This document shows positions 8,792-17,724 of a stretch of DNA of 64,000 nt, in pieces; the first letter of the stretch is position 1; every line of letters starts with the position of its first letter. The DNA is from Campylobacter concisus (GTDB lineage Bacteria; Campylobacterota; Campylobacteria; Campylobacterales; Campylobacteraceae), in the NCBI RefSeq assembly GCF_003048675.2, contig NZ_CP060707.1, forward strand, positions 992,001-1,056,000, written 5' to 3'. The notes under the pieces are model-generated. The model made no database searches, was not told the origin of the DNA, and saw nothing but the letters and a program-made list of their open reading frames with translations. The translations under genes and the position numbers were made by a program.

Positions 8792-9455
8792 ATCCAGCAA
8801 ATCTATTTGCCGCAAGGCAGCTAGCGTTTGAACATCTTACGACGTAGCTGTTTATCTCTTTGTCGCCCTTTAGATGCGTGTTTTTTTGTTTTAAATTCAT
8901 ATAGCTGTGGATGATCCTACCGCCAGAGTTGTGGATAAATTTCACCGTCTCATCTGGAAGTATAGCTGTTACAATGCCAACGTGAGTAACATTTTTCTTG
9001 TCTTTATTTTTTTGTATGCCTTTGCCAAGGGTGTTTGAAAAGAAGATAAGATCGCCTTTTTTTGGATTTTTATGAGTGATCAAATTTTGGCTTTCATAGA
9101 AGTTGTAGATGGCTTTTGACTTTCTACCACCCTTGCTGTAATAGTTATTGATGGTTTTTTCATCAAAATACATATTTTTATATTTTGCATTTACGATAGA
9201 TACAAAGCCTGAGCAGTCGCCCCCTGCTCTAGTGTTTAAGTATTTTTTAAAAAATGAACCAAATTCTTTATCTGCTCTGCCGTCATCTTCGCCTAAAAGC
9301 TCACTTGAAGTTTGTCTGCTAAAGTCTTCGTTTGTAGAGGCGGTTTGATTGTAGTCATTTTGTGGGATTTTAGGCTCATTTGAGGTGAAAGAACAACCTG
9401 TAAAAAGTGTGATACAAAGTGCAAAAAATATTCTTTTATTTATTAAACTTAACAT
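8775..9455 (-). CDS. NlpC/P60 family cell-wall hydrolase lipoprotein
   Basis: Predicted outer-membrane or periplasmic lipoprotein of 226 aa. ATG 9455 gives a compact signal peptide ending at lipobox LFTGC (Cys21); a TTG 12 bases upstream is a weaker alternative. The C-terminal domain carries the NlpC/P60 cysteine peptidase pattern: Cys in GGDCSGFVS (about residue 81), His in THVGIV (about 158) and a third polar residue in FIHNSGG. The KKGDLIFF strand is also typical. Such enzymes cut D-Glu-diaminopimelate or related peptide bonds in peptidoglycan. It heads the minus-strand cluster and is divergent from murA. Confidence 0.87.
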   Translation of the reverse strand: MLSLINKRIFFALCITLFTGCSFTSNEPKIPQNDYNQTASTNEDFSRQTSSELLGEDDGRADKEFGSFFKKYLNTRAGGDCSGFVSIVNAKYKNMYFDEKTINNYYSKGGRKSKAIYNFYESQNLITHKNPKKGDLIFFSNTLGKGIQKNKDKKNVTHVGIVTAILPDETVKFIHNSGGRIIHSYMNLKQKNTHLKGDKEINSYVVRCSNASCLAANRFAGYGKAK

Positions 9456-9553
9456 ATTTTTATCCAAAATAATTAATTTTCGTAATTTTAACTCTTAAAT
9501 GTAAATAAAGCGAAAATAGCGCCCTGTTTTCTTTACTCTAAGTTTAAAAACAA

Positions 9554-9559
9554 TATAAT
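9554..9559 (+). promoter_or_regulatory. Probable sigma-70 -10 box of murA
   Basis: A perfect TATAAT lies 35 bases before the murA start. T-rich sequence precedes it (CTGTTTTCTTTACTC), as is usual in Campylobacter promoters, which lack a clear -35 box. An AAGG ribosome-binding site follows at 9581. Confidence 0.6.
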
Positions 9560-9593
9560 CGGCAAAAAATATATTTTCTTAAGGCAAAAAATA

Positions 9594-10862
9594 ATGATGC
9601 ACTATCTAAAAATAGAAGGCAATGCCAAATTAAGCGGCGAAGTAAAGATCAGTGGAGCTAAAAATGCCGCCCTACCTATCATCGCCCTAACCCTACTTGC
9701 TAAAAATAAGATAAATTTAACAAATATCCCAAATGTCGCTGACATAAAGACGCTTTGCCAGTTATTGGTTAATCTTGGCGCAAAGTGTGAATTTAAAGAT
9801 GAAAACTCACTAAGTATCGACACGAGCAGCGTAAATTCGACCACGGCAAACTACGACATCGTTAGAAAGATGCGCGCTTCTATATTAACGCTTGGTCCGC
9901 TTCTAGCGCGCTTTGGACACTGCGAAGTGAGCCTTCCTGGAGGCTGTGCGATCGGACAAAGACCAATAGATCTGCACCTAAGCGCACTTGAGAAAATGGG
10001 CGCAAATATCGAGATAAAGCAAGGCTACGTTGTCGCAACCGCGCCAAATGGACTAAAAGGCGCAAAGATCGTTTTTGATAAGATCACCGTAACTGGCAGC
10101 GAAAACATCATCATGGCAGCTGCCCTAGCGCACGGCACGACAGAGCTTTTTAACGTCGCACTTGAGCCTGAAGTGGTGCAAATTTGTGAAATTTTGGCAA
10201 AAAGTGGCGTCAAGATCGAAGGCATCGGCACAAGCGAGCTAAAGATCACTGGTAGCGGTCAAAAACTACTTGAAATTTGCGATATCGAGGTCATCCCAGA
10301 TAGGATCGAGGCTGGCACATACCTTTGCGCTGGAGCTATCACAAATAGCAAAATTTCAGTCACAAGGGCAAATGCTGCGCACATGACAGCCATTTTAAAT
10401 AAATTTGAAGAGATGGGCTTTGGCATCGAAGTGAGTGGCGATAAGATCACTATTTTGCCGACAAACGAGATAAAACCAGTCGAGATAAGAACGACTGAGT
10501 ATCCAGGCTTTCCAACCGACATGCAGGCTCAGTTTATGGCGCTTTGTCTAGCAGCAAATGGCGTTAGTACGATAGATGAGAGACTTTTTGAGAACCGATT
10601 TATGCACGTTAGTGAGCTAGCTAGAATGGGCGCTGATATCCGCCTAAATGGTCACATCGCAAGCGTTTATGCTCCTGCAAATTTAAATGCAGCTGATGTC
10701 ATGGCAACTGACCTTAGAGCAAGCTCAGCGCTGATACTAGCCGCTCTCATCGCAAATGGCGAGAGTTTGGTGCATAGAATTTACCACCTTGATAGAGGTT
10801 ATGAAAGGCTGGAGGAGAAATTTAAAAGCCTTGGGGCAAAAATAGTTAGGCTTGAGGAGTAA
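9594..10862 (+). CDS. murA: UDP-N-acetylglucosamine 1-carboxyvinyltransferase
   Basis: Adds enolpyruvate from PEP to UDP-GlcNAc, the first committed step of peptidoglycan synthesis, in the cytoplasm. The 422-aa length is normal for MurA. The PEP-reactive, fosfomycin-target cysteine is in [16 protein letters not shown] (about Cys118), and the N-terminal [11 protein letters not shown] segment carries the conserved Lys-Asn pair. Later [14 protein letters not shown] ([12 protein letters not shown]) and [13 protein letters not shown] motifs complete the family pattern. Two tandem ATG codons (9594, 9597) are possible starts. moeA follows after two bases, so the two share a transcript, as in other Campylobacter. 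Confidence 0.97.
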   Translation: MMHYLKIEGNAKLSGEVKISGAKNAALPIIALTLLAKNKINLTNIPNVADIKTLCQLLVNLGAKCEFKDENSLSIDTSSVNSTTANYDIVRKMRASILTLGPLLARFGHCEVSLPGGCAIGQRPIDLHLSALEKMGANIEIKQGYVVATAPNGLKGAKIVFDKITVTGSENIIMAAALAHGTTELFNVALEPEVVQICEILAKSGVKIEGIGTSELKITGSGQKLLEICDIEVIPDRIEAGTYLCAGAITNSKISVTRANAAHMTAILNKFEEMGFGIEVSGDKITILPTNEIKPVEIRTTEYPGFPTDMQAQFMALCLAANGVSTIDERLFENRFMHVSELARMGADIRLNGHIASVYAPANLNAADVMATDLRASSALILAALIANGESLVHRIYHLDRGYERLEEKFKSLGAKIVRLEE

Positions 10863-10864
10863 AA

Positions 10865-12025
10865 ATGCTAGTAAATGACGCACTTGAGGCTTTAAAAGCT
10901 AAATTTAAACCAAAAAATGAGAGCGAAATTTTACCCATTAGTGAGACTCTTGGCAAAACCTTAGCAAATGACGTGATAGCGGTCAAAGACCTGCCCTGCT
11001 TTGATAACTCAGCGCTTGATGGCTTTGCTGTTAAATTTGATGAAAAAGATGAACCTTATAAGATAATCGCAAGTGCCTTTGCAGGCGATAAAGAACAGCT
11101 AGCTATCGGCAAAAACGAGTGCGTGAAGATAATGACTGGCGCAAAGATGCCAAAAGGCTCTGACACGGTCATGAGATTTGAAGATTGTGTGGTTGAAGGT
11201 GAGTTTGTAAAAGCGCCAGCTAAGCTTAAAAAAGGCGAAGCTTACCGCTTTAAAGGCGAAGAGACAAAAGTTGGTGAAATTTTGCTAAAAAGTGGCGAAA
11301 TTTTAAACACAAGAAGCGTGATGATGCTAGCAGCTCAGGGCATAAGCTTTATAAATGTGAAAAAGCAGCCTAGTGTTGGAATTTACTCAAGCGGAAATGA
11401 GATCATCGAGCCTTGGCAAAGAGCGAGCGAGGATGAAATTTACAACGCAAACGCACTTGGCATCGCCGCACTTTTAAGCTCAATCGGTCAAAAAAGCTCA
11501 TATCTTGGCATCATAAAAGATGAGTTAAATGCTGTAAAACAGGCATTTTTAAACTCTGCAAACTACGACATTGTTATCTGCTCTGGTGGAGCAAGCGCTG
11601 GTGAGGCCGACTTTATGAAGATAGCCCTAAGTGAGCTTGGATACAACGAAATTTTCTCGCACCTTGACATAAGACCTGGCAGACCTTGCAAGGCTTATGA
11701 AAAAGATGGCAGGCTTGTTTTTATCTTGCCTGGCAACCCTATGGCTGCCTATCTTTGTACGATGATGCTTGTTTTGCCACTTCTAAAAAGCGAGTGTTTT
11801 GTAACGCAAAAAGCTATAAATAGCGAAAATTTAAAGGTAAAATCAGGCAGAGCAAATGCGGTATTTGGCAATGTAGCTGATGGCAAATTTATAGCAACTG
11901 ATGGCGGAAAATATGGCTCAGGCATGATAAATCATATATTAAAGAGCGATTTTGTGTTGATAACTAGCCCTGATCAAGGTGAAATTTTACAAAATAGTGA
12001 AATTTCACTCATAAAACTTCCATAA
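10865..12025 (+). CDS. moeA: Molybdopterin molybdenumtransferase MoeA
   Basis: Inserts molybdate into adenylylated molybdopterin to finish molybdenum cofactor. The 386-aa protein shows the MoeA domain order: N-terminal LPCFDNSALDGFAVK (substrate-binding S-A-x-D-G), a small beta domain (IMTGAKMPKGSDTVMRFE), the MogA-like domain with ICSGGASAGEADF and HLDIRPGRPCKAY, then a C-terminal beta domain. It starts three bases after murA. Molybdoenzymes such as formate dehydrogenase or nitrate reductase would use the product; none lies in this window. Confidence 0.95.
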   Translation: MLVNDALEALKAKFKPKNESEILPISETLGKTLANDVIAVKDLPCFDNSALDGFAVKFDEKDEPYKIIASAFAGDKEQLAIGKNECVKIMTGAKMPKGSDTVMRFEDCVVEGEFVKAPAKLKKGEAYRFKGEETKVGEILLKSGEILNTRSVMMLAAQGISFINVKKQPSVGIYSSGNEIIEPWQRASEDEIYNANALGIAALLSSIGQKSSYLGIIKDELNAVKQAFLNSANYDIVICSGGASAGEADFMKIALSELGYNEIFSHLDIRPGRPCKAYEKDGRLVFILPGNPMAAYLCTMMLVLPLLKSECFVTQKAINSENLKVKSGRANAVFGNVADGKFIATDGGKYGSGMINHILKSDFVLITSPDQGEILQNSEISLIKLP

Positions 12026-12028
12026 TTC

Positions 12029-12057
12029 TTGACAAATGAAAAACAATTTGATAAAAT
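12029..12057 (+). promoter_or_regulatory. Strong sigma-70 promoter of tRNA-Gly
   Basis: TTGACA at 12029-12034 and TAAAAT at 12052-12057 are separated by exactly 17 bases. The predicted transcript start is about 12064, a dozen bases before the tRNA. This also shows that an ATG at 12036, in frame with flgA, sits inside the promoter and would not be on this transcript. Confidence 0.8.
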
Positions 12058-12075
12058 GCGGACTTCATTTTGATT

Positions 12076-12150
12076 GCGGGAATAGCTCAGGGGTAGAGCA
12101 CAACCTTGCCAAGGTTGGGGTCGCGAGTTCGAATCTCGTTTCCCGCTCCA
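12076..12150 (+). tRNA. tRNA-Gly (anticodon GCC)
   Basis: A complete cloverleaf can be drawn. The acceptor GCGGGAA pairs with TTCCCGC; the D stem is GCTC/GAGC; the anticodon stem CAACC/GGTTG has the loop TTGCCAA with anticodon GCC; the T arm is GCGAG-TTCGAAT-CTCGT. The 3' CCA is encoded (12148-12150). It reads GGC and GGT glycine codons. It is transcribed from its own promoter and is followed with no gap by the flgA reading frame. Confidence 0.97.
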
Positions 12151-12152
12151 TC

Positions 12153-13022
12153 TTTTTTATACTCATTTTTTTATTTTCCACAAAACTTTTTGCAAATGAA
12201 GTCAGCATCTATCCGATGTATTGTGTCGTAAATGATCAAATTTCGCTTAGCACTTTTGGCTTTGAAGGCGAAGACAATGAAATTTTAAACTTAGAGGGCA
12301 AAAGAGCTGCCAAGATAGATAGTAAAAAGCTCTATGAAATTCTAACAGCAAATTTTAAAACATATAATGACAAAAGCGGCGGCAGCGTTGCTTTTGTAAA
12401 AAACTGCTCTATCATGGATGAAATTCAGATGCAATTTCTAAGAGAGATCAGCAACGAGTATCCAGGCATCAGCGTGAGCGATCTTAGCATCAGTCCGCAA
12501 AACAAACTTCCTGCAAATTTTAAGGATCTAGTCTTTAAAAATATCTTTCTAAACGATCAAAATAGCCAAAAAGGCGTCTTTAGAGCCTCATTTGAGGACG
12601 TTGATCTAAGTTTAAAAAGCCTTTATTTTAAATTTAGCTTTAACGCCAAAATGCCAGTTTTTATCGCTATAAATTCAATGAATACAAACCACATTTTAAG
12701 CTTGCTTGACTACCAACCAACGATGATCGAGTTTAGCAAATGGCCACGTGACGCACTCTTTGGGCTTAGCGCCTCAACTCTTGTCACAAAAGTGCAGATA
12801 AGAAGCGGTGAAATTTTAACCAAACGCCAGTTTAATGCCATAAGTTTAGTCAAAAAAGGTCAAATGCTAAATGCAGTTTTAAGCGAGGGTGGCGTCAAGA
12901 TAATCGCCGAGGTAAAGGCGCTTGAAGATGGAAATTTAGGCGATATGATAAAAATAAGAACAAGAGAAAATAAAATTTTACAGGCCACAGTTTCAGGCAA
13001 AGACGAGGCAGTTATTAGATGA
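12153..13022 (+). CDS. flgA: Flagellar basal body P-ring formation chaperone FlgA (start codon unresolved)
   Basis: Periplasmic chaperone for FlgI P-ring assembly. The C-terminal SAF-type domain is clear (GEILTKRQFNAISLVKKGQM, then VKIIAEVKALEDGNLGDMIK and a final ATVSGKDEAVI strand). A hydrophobic leader ending STKLFA-NEVS looks like the signal peptide, but no ATG, GTG or TTG lies between it and the tRNA. The only upstream ATG in frame (12036) would translate the whole tRNA and sits in its promoter; the next ATG (12216) removes the signal peptide. The start given here is only the first full codon after the tRNA. Initiation at ATC, ATA or ATT on a message released by tRNA 3' processing is a possibility. 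The stop overlaps the ubiX start. Confidence 0.8.
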   Translation, partial: FFILIFLFSTKLFANEVSIYPMYCVVNDQISLSTFGFEGEDNEILNLEGKRAAKIDSKKLYEILTANFKTYNDKSGGSVAFVKNCSIMDEIQMQFLREISNEYPGISVSDLSISPQNKLPANFKDLVFKNIFLNDQNSQKGVFRASFEDVDLSLKSLYFKFSFNAKMPVFIAINSMNTNHILSLLDYQPTMIEFSKWPRDALFGLSASTLVTKVQIRSGEILTKRQFNAISLVKKGQMLNAVLSEGGVKIIAEVKALEDGNLGDMIKIRTRENKILQATVSGKDEAVIR

Positions 13023-13570
13023 AAAAGGTAGTTTTTGCAGCCACTGGAGCAAGCGGGGCTGGGCTTTTTCTAAAGCTAGTAAATGCCGCCAAAGATAGTT
13101 GCGAAGCGCATGTCATAGTTAGTAAAAATGCTATGAAGGTTTTAGAAGCTGAAGAAAATTTGAAGCTAAATTTAAATGATCTTGGTGTAAAAATTTATGA
13201 TGATCAAGACCTTGGCGCAGGTCCAGCTTCTGGCTCGTTTGGCACGGATGTTATGATCATAGCGCCCTGCTCTACTAATACTTTGGCAAAGGTCGCAAAC
13301 GGCATAAGTGACACGCTCATCACAAGGGCCGCAAGTGTCGCGTTAAAAGAGAGACAAACCCTAGTTTTGGGCGTTAGAGAGATGCCATTTTCTACCATTG
13401 CGCTCTCTCAGATGCAGCTGCTCTCATCTCTTGGAGCTACCATCGCTCCGCCAGTTTTAGGCTACTACGCAGGCATAAAGAGCCTTCATGATATGGAGAA
13501 TTTCATCATCGGCAAGTGGCTTGATGCCTTAAAAATCGAAAATAATCTTTACAAAAGGTGGCAAATTTGA
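13019..13570 (+). CDS. ubiX: Flavin prenyltransferase UbiX
   Basis: Makes prenylated FMN, the cofactor for UbiD-type decarboxylases in quinone synthesis. The 183-aa flavoprotein has the N-terminal FMN loop (ATGASGAGLFLKLV), the central IIAPCSTNTLAKVANGI segment and the ITRAASVALKERQTLVLGVREMP region that binds dimethylallyl phosphate, all typical of UbiX. It overlaps flgA by four bases and the coaD start by four, inside a tightly packed run. Confidence 0.94.
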   Translation: MKKVVFAATGASGAGLFLKLVNAAKDSCEAHVIVSKNAMKVLEAEENLKLNLNDLGVKIYDDQDLGAGPASGSFGTDVMIIAPCSTNTLAKVANGISDTLITRAASVALKERQTLVLGVREMPFSTIALSQMQLLSSLGATIAPPVLGYYAGIKSLHDMENFIIGKWLDALKIENNLYKRWQI

Positions 13571-14037
13571 AAAAATCTTGCATCTATCCAGGGACATTTG
13601 ACCCCATCACAAACGGCCATTTAGACGTCATCATAAGAGCTACAAAAATTTTTGACAAGGTAATCGTCGCAGTTGCAAAAAGTGACAGCAAACAGCCGAT
13701 GTTTGCACATGAAAAGCGCATAGAGATGGCAAAAGAGGCAGTTTGTGAGCTAAAAAATGTAAGCGTTCTTGGCTTTGATAACTTGCTTGTTGATTTTGCT
13801 AAGTCGCACGGCATAAATACCGTCATCAGGGGTCTTCGCGCGGTTAGTGACTTCGAGTATGAGCTACAAATCGGCTATGCAAACGCTGCACTTTGGGACG
13901 AATTTGAGACGGTTTATCTTATGCCAAGCTTAAATAACGCCTTCATCTCAAGCTCTATCGTCCGCTCAGTCTTGCGCCACGACGGCGATGTGAGCAACCT
14001 AGTGCCAGCAAAAATTCTTAAAAATTTAAAGGCGTAA
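13567..14037 (+). CDS. coaD: Phosphopantetheine adenylyltransferase
   Basis: Transfers AMP to 4'-phosphopantetheine in coenzyme A synthesis. The nucleotidyltransferase signature YPGTFDPITNGHLDVI (with the T/HxGH motif as NGH) is at the N-terminus, IRGLRAVSDFEYELQI in the middle, and the ISSSIVR motif near the C-terminus. A TTG start at 13567 is chosen: AAAAGG at 13553-13558 is at ideal spacing, and TTGA overlaps the ubiX stop. A GTG at 13558 would add three residues but sits on the ribosome-binding site. The 156-aa length is normal. Confidence 0.95.
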   Translation: MKKSCIYPGTFDPITNGHLDVIIRATKIFDKVIVAVAKSDSKQPMFAHEKRIEMAKEAVCELKNVSVLGFDNLLVDFAKSHGINTVIRGLRAVSDFEYELQIGYANAALWDEFETVYLMPSLNNAFISSSIVRSVLRHDGDVSNLVPAKILKNLKA

Positions 14038-14038
14038 A

Positions 14039-14626
14039 ATGTATGTTTTGTTTGAGGGTATTGACGGCGTTGGCAAGAGCACGCAGATAGAAATTTTAGC
14101 TTCTAAATTTAGTGATGCTATCGTCACAAAAGAGCCAGGTGGCACGCAGCTTGGTGAAAATTTACGTGAAATTTTACTAAGCTCAAGCATAAAAATAGGC
14201 AAAAGGGCTGAAATTTTACTCTTTTTGGCTGACAGGGCTGAGCATTTTGAAAAGCTGGTCGCTCCAAATTTGGATAAGCTCATTTTAAGCGACAGAGGCT
14301 TTATCTCTGGTATTGCCTACGCTTTGGCAAATGATGAAAACTTAGATGAAAACGTGCTTTTAAAGCTTAATAAATTTGCACTAAATGATAAATTTGCAGA
14401 TAAGATAGTCTTTTTTGAAGCAAGCCATGAGCTTATAAGCTCGCGTCTAAAAGCAAGAGGCACAAGCGATAAGATCGAGGCTCGAGGGCTAGAGTATCTT
14501 TTAAAAGTGCAAAGCCTGATGAAGCAAATTCTCATCAAAAATGGCTTTGAAACGCTTTTTGTAGACGCATCTAAAAGCATAGAGCTAATTTCAAAAGAGA
14601 TAGAAAATTTTATAAATTTTAAGTAA
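14039..14626 (+). CDS. tmk: Thymidylate kinase
   Basis: Phosphorylates dTMP to dTDP for DNA synthesis. P-loop FEGIDGVGKSTQ at the N-terminus, DR motif region TKEPGGTQLGENLREILL, SDRGFISGIAYA and a LID-like segment (SSRLKARGTSDKIEARG) match bacterial TMPK. At 195 aa it is slightly short of the usual 205-215 but complete. The ATG comes one base after the coaD stop, so translation is coupled. Confidence 0.95.
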   Translation: MYVLFEGIDGVGKSTQIEILASKFSDAIVTKEPGGTQLGENLREILLSSSIKIGKRAEILLFLADRAEHFEKLVAPNLDKLILSDRGFISGIAYALANDENLDENVLLKLNKFALNDKFADKIVFFEASHELISSRLKARGTSDKIEARGLEYLLKVQSLMKQILIKNGFETLFVDASKSIELISKEIENFINFK

Positions 14627-14654
14627 AATCACAAAAAATAAAAAGGATAATGCG

Positions 14655-15881
14655 ATGATAACGGCACTTCGTGGCATGAAAGATATGCTTCCAGCTCGCG
14701 CAAAACTTTACGCACAGATAATCAAAACCTGCGAGGAAGTCGCAAAAAACTACGGATATGAGCAAATTTTGACCCCACACCTTGAGGAGACGGCGCTTTT
14801 TAAAAGAAGTGTCGGCGAGAGCAGTGACATCGTGGGCAAAGAGATGTATCAGTTTGAAGACAAGGGCGGTAACGACGTTTGCTTGCGTCCTGAGGGCACG
14901 GCTGGCGTGGTTAGAGCCTTTATCGAGGCAAAACTTGACAGGGCAAATGTGACAAAACGCTGCTTTTATCACGGCTCGATGTTTCGCTACGAGCGCCCAC
15001 AAAAAGGCCGCTTGAGAGAGTTTCACCAGTTTGGTTGTGAGTGCTTTGGCGAGGGCAGCGTCTATGAGGATGCGAGCATTATCTTGATGGTGAGCGAAAT
15101 TTTTAATAGACTAAATATAAAAACAACCCTAAAAATAAACTCACTTGGCGACGAGAGCTCGATGAAGTCTTACAAAGAAAAACTTGTCAAATTTCTAGAT
15201 GAAAATGACGATAAAATTTGCGAAGACTGCAAAAGACGCAAGCTTTTAAACCCTATCCGCGTGCTTGACTGCAAGGTCGAGAGCTGTCAAGAAATTTATA
15301 AAAACGCTCCAGTTATCACTAATAGCCTAAGCAATGAGGCACAGGCTGATTTTGCAAAACTGCAAGAAATTTTAATGGCAAATGGCGTTAAATTTGAGAT
15401 AGACACTAAGCTCGTTCGTGGGCTGGACTACTACTGCAAGACGGCGTTTGAGTTTATCAGCAACGAGATCGGCTCACAAAGTGCAGTCGCAGGTGGCGGC
15501 AGATACGATAGGCTGGTCGAGTACCTTGGCGGTAGAGCAAGTTATGGCGTTGGCTTTGCGATGGGCGTTGAGAGGATAATGGAAATTTTAGGTGAAGCTG
15601 GGGACGAGCGAGAGGGAGTTTATCTTTGTGCGCTTGATACGGCGAATGTTGATTTTATCTATAATCTTGGCTCAAAACTTCGTAAGAAATATCAGGTTGA
15701 AATTTCTTATGAAGCTAAAAAACTTCAAAAACATCTGCAAAATGCCGACAATAAAAATGCAAAAATTTTCCTTTGCGTGGGCGAAAATGAGATGAAAGAG
15801 AATAAAATTTGGTATAAAAATTTAGAGACCAAAGACGAAAAAACGATAAATTTAGATGAGCTTGAAAAGGAGCTGAGATGA
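14655..15881 (+). CDS. hisS: Histidyl-tRNA synthetase
   Basis: Class II aminoacyl-tRNA synthetase of 408 aa. Motif 1 begins near LRGMKDMLPARAKLY, motif 2 is FRYERPQKGRLREFHQFG, the histidine-specific loop LVRGLDYYCKTAFEF is present, and motif 3 ends GVGFAMGVERIME. A C-terminal anticodon-binding domain follows (VYLCALDTANVDFIYNLG). The ATG is 28 bases after tmk with AAGGA upstream. The stop overlaps speA by four bases. Confidence 0.97.
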   Translation: MITALRGMKDMLPARAKLYAQIIKTCEEVAKNYGYEQILTPHLEETALFKRSVGESSDIVGKEMYQFEDKGGNDVCLRPEGTAGVVRAFIEAKLDRANVTKRCFYHGSMFRYERPQKGRLREFHQFGCECFGEGSVYEDASIILMVSEIFNRLNIKTTLKINSLGDESSMKSYKEKLVKFLDENDDKICEDCKRRKLLNPIRVLDCKVESCQEIYKNAPVITNSLSNEAQADFAKLQEILMANGVKFEIDTKLVRGLDYYCKTAFEFISNEIGSQSAVAGGGRYDRLVEYLGGRASYGVGFAMGVERIMEILGEAGDEREGVYLCALDTANVDFIYNLGSKLRKKYQVEISYEAKKLQKHLQNADNKNAKIFLCVGENEMKENKIWYKNLETKDEKTINLDELEKELR

Positions 15882-17713
15882 ATGATTTTGGACTTAGCAT
15901 TTGGGGCAATTCAAATTTTGTGATAGAAGATGGCAAAGTCTGCATAAACGAAGCTAGCAAGCCAGCGATCATCGACATCGTAAAAGAGATAAGAGACGAT
16001 GGCTACAGAGGACCGCTACTGCTTCGTTTTCCGCACCTTATCCAAAAACAGATCGAGCAGATCCACGCAAGCTTTGCAAAGGCAAAGAAAGAATTTGCCT
16101 ACAAAGGCAGCTTCAACGCCGTTTTCCCGCTTAAGGTCAATCAATATCCAGGCTTTGTAAAAAACCTAGTGCGCCTTGGCAAGCCCTACAACTATGGCCT
16201 TGAGGCTGGTAGCAAGGCTGAGCTACTTCTAACTATGGCTTATAACAACGACAAAGCGCCCATAACGGTAAATGGCTTTAAAGATAAAGAGATGATAAAT
16301 ATAGGCTTTATTGCCGCTGAAATGGGGCATAACATCACGTTAACGATCGAGGGCTTAAACGAGCTTGAAGCGATAATCGCCATCGCAAAAGAGCGCTTTA
16401 AACCAAAACCAAAGATCGGACTTAGAGTAAGACTGCACTCGACAGGCTCAGGACTCTGGGCAAAAAGTGGAGGCATACACTCTAAATTTGGCCTAACATC
16501 AACAGAGCTTATAGAAGCCGTAAAGATGCTAAAAAAGGCAAATTTGCTTGAAAACTTCACGATGATACACTTTCACATCGGCTCTCAAATAAGCGAGATC
16601 CATCCGCTCAAAAAAGCACTCATCGAGGCTGGCAACATCTACGCTGAGCTTAGAAAAATGGGCGCAACAAATTTAAAAGCGATAAATTTGGGCGGCGGTC
16701 TAGCGATTGAATACTCGCAGTTTAAAGAGGAGAGCAGCAGAAACTACACGCTAAACGAATATGCAAACGACGTTGTTTATATGCTTAAAACCATAAGCGA
16801 GCAAAAAAAGGAGATCGAGCCAGATATTTTCATAGAGTCAGGTCGCTATATCGCCGCTTCTCACGCGCTTTTGGTCGCTCCTGTGCTTGAGCTATTTTCT
16901 CAAGAATACACCGAAGAGAAGCTAAATTTAAAGAAAAATAATCCAAATTTAATAACCGAGCTAGTTGATCTTTACAAGTCAATCAAGCCTTCAAACGCCC
17001 TAGAATACCTGCATGACGCCATCCACCACACAGAAAGCATCCTCACGCTCTTTGATCTAGGCTATGTCGATCTGCAAGATAGATCAAACGCAGAGGTGCT
17101 TTTAAGGCTCATTAGCAAAAAAGCTGTCGTGATGCTTGGCAACAAGAGCAACTCAAGCGATCTAACCAAAATTCAAAAAGAGGTTCAAGAAAGATACCTG
17201 CTAAATTTCTCGATCTTTCAAAGCTTGCCAGACTTTTGGGGACTAAAGCAAAATTTCCCTATCATGCCACTTGATAGGCTCGATGAGCGCCCTACTCTGC
17301 CAGCTTCGATCTGGGATATCACTTGCGATAGCGACGGCGAGATCAGCTATGACGACGAGAAAAACCCACTGCTTTTGCACGACGTGGATGTGGAGAAGGA
17401 GGATTATTTCTTGGGATTTTTCCTAGTTGGCGCATATCAAGAGGTGATCGGCATGAAGCACAACCTCTTTACTCATCCAACAGAAGCTACCGTGGAGATA
17501 ACAAGCGATGGCTACAAGATCACAAATTTACTAGAGAGCCAGTCGATCCTTGATATCATGGAGGACATGGACTACGATATCTACGAGATCCAAGACACTC
17601 TAAATGAGCGCTTAGAGAAATCAACTCTGATAAACGAAACACAAAAGAAGCAAATTTTGGGCGAACTTTATCTATTTTTAAATGACAATAGCTACTTAAA
17701 GACAATCAACTAA
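15878..17713 (+). CDS. speA: Biosynthetic arginine decarboxylase
   Basis: Fold type III PLP enzyme that converts arginine to agmatine at the start of polyamine synthesis. The PLP lysine is in FPLKVNQYPGF (about residue 90), and the phosphate-binding glycine loop is NLGGGLAIEYSQ. The 611-aa length and the C-terminal EDMDYDIYEIQDTL helix match the SpeA branch rather than ornithine or diaminopimelate decarboxylase. It follows hisS with a four-base overlap, the same order as in other Campylobacter; no cysE lies between it and the aminotransferase downstream. Confidence 0.95.
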   Translation: MNDFGLSIWGNSNFVIEDGKVCINEASKPAIIDIVKEIRDDGYRGPLLLRFPHLIQKQIEQIHASFAKAKKEFAYKGSFNAVFPLKVNQYPGFVKNLVRLGKPYNYGLEAGSKAELLLTMAYNNDKAPITVNGFKDKEMINIGFIAAEMGHNITLTIEGLNELEAIIAIAKERFKPKPKIGLRVRLHSTGSGLWAKSGGIHSKFGLTSTELIEAVKMLKKANLLENFTMIHFHIGSQISEIHPLKKALIEAGNIYAELRKMGATNLKAINLGGGLAIEYSQFKEESSRNYTLNEYANDVVYMLKTISEQKKEIEPDIFIESGRYIAASHALLVAPVLELFSQEYTEEKLNLKKNNPNLITELVDLYKSIKPSNALEYLHDAIHHTESILTLFDLGYVDLQDRSNAEVLLRLISKKAVVMLGNKSNSSDLTKIQKEVQERYLLNFSIFQSLPDFWGLKQNFPIMPLDRLDERPTLPASIWDITCDSDGEISYDDEKNPLLLHDVDVEKEDYFLGFFLVGAYQEVIGMKHNLFTHPTEATVEITSDGYKITNLLESQSILDIMEDMDYDIYEIQDTLNERLEKSTLINETQKKQILGELYLFLNDNSYLKTIN

Positions 17714-17724
17714 AAAGGACGAAA

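Noticed and set aside
12036..12152. ATG-started N-terminal extension of flgA across the tRNA
   Set aside because: The ATG lies between the -35 and -10 boxes of the tRNA promoter, and the codons simply translate the tRNA. Kept only as part of the flgA start problem.
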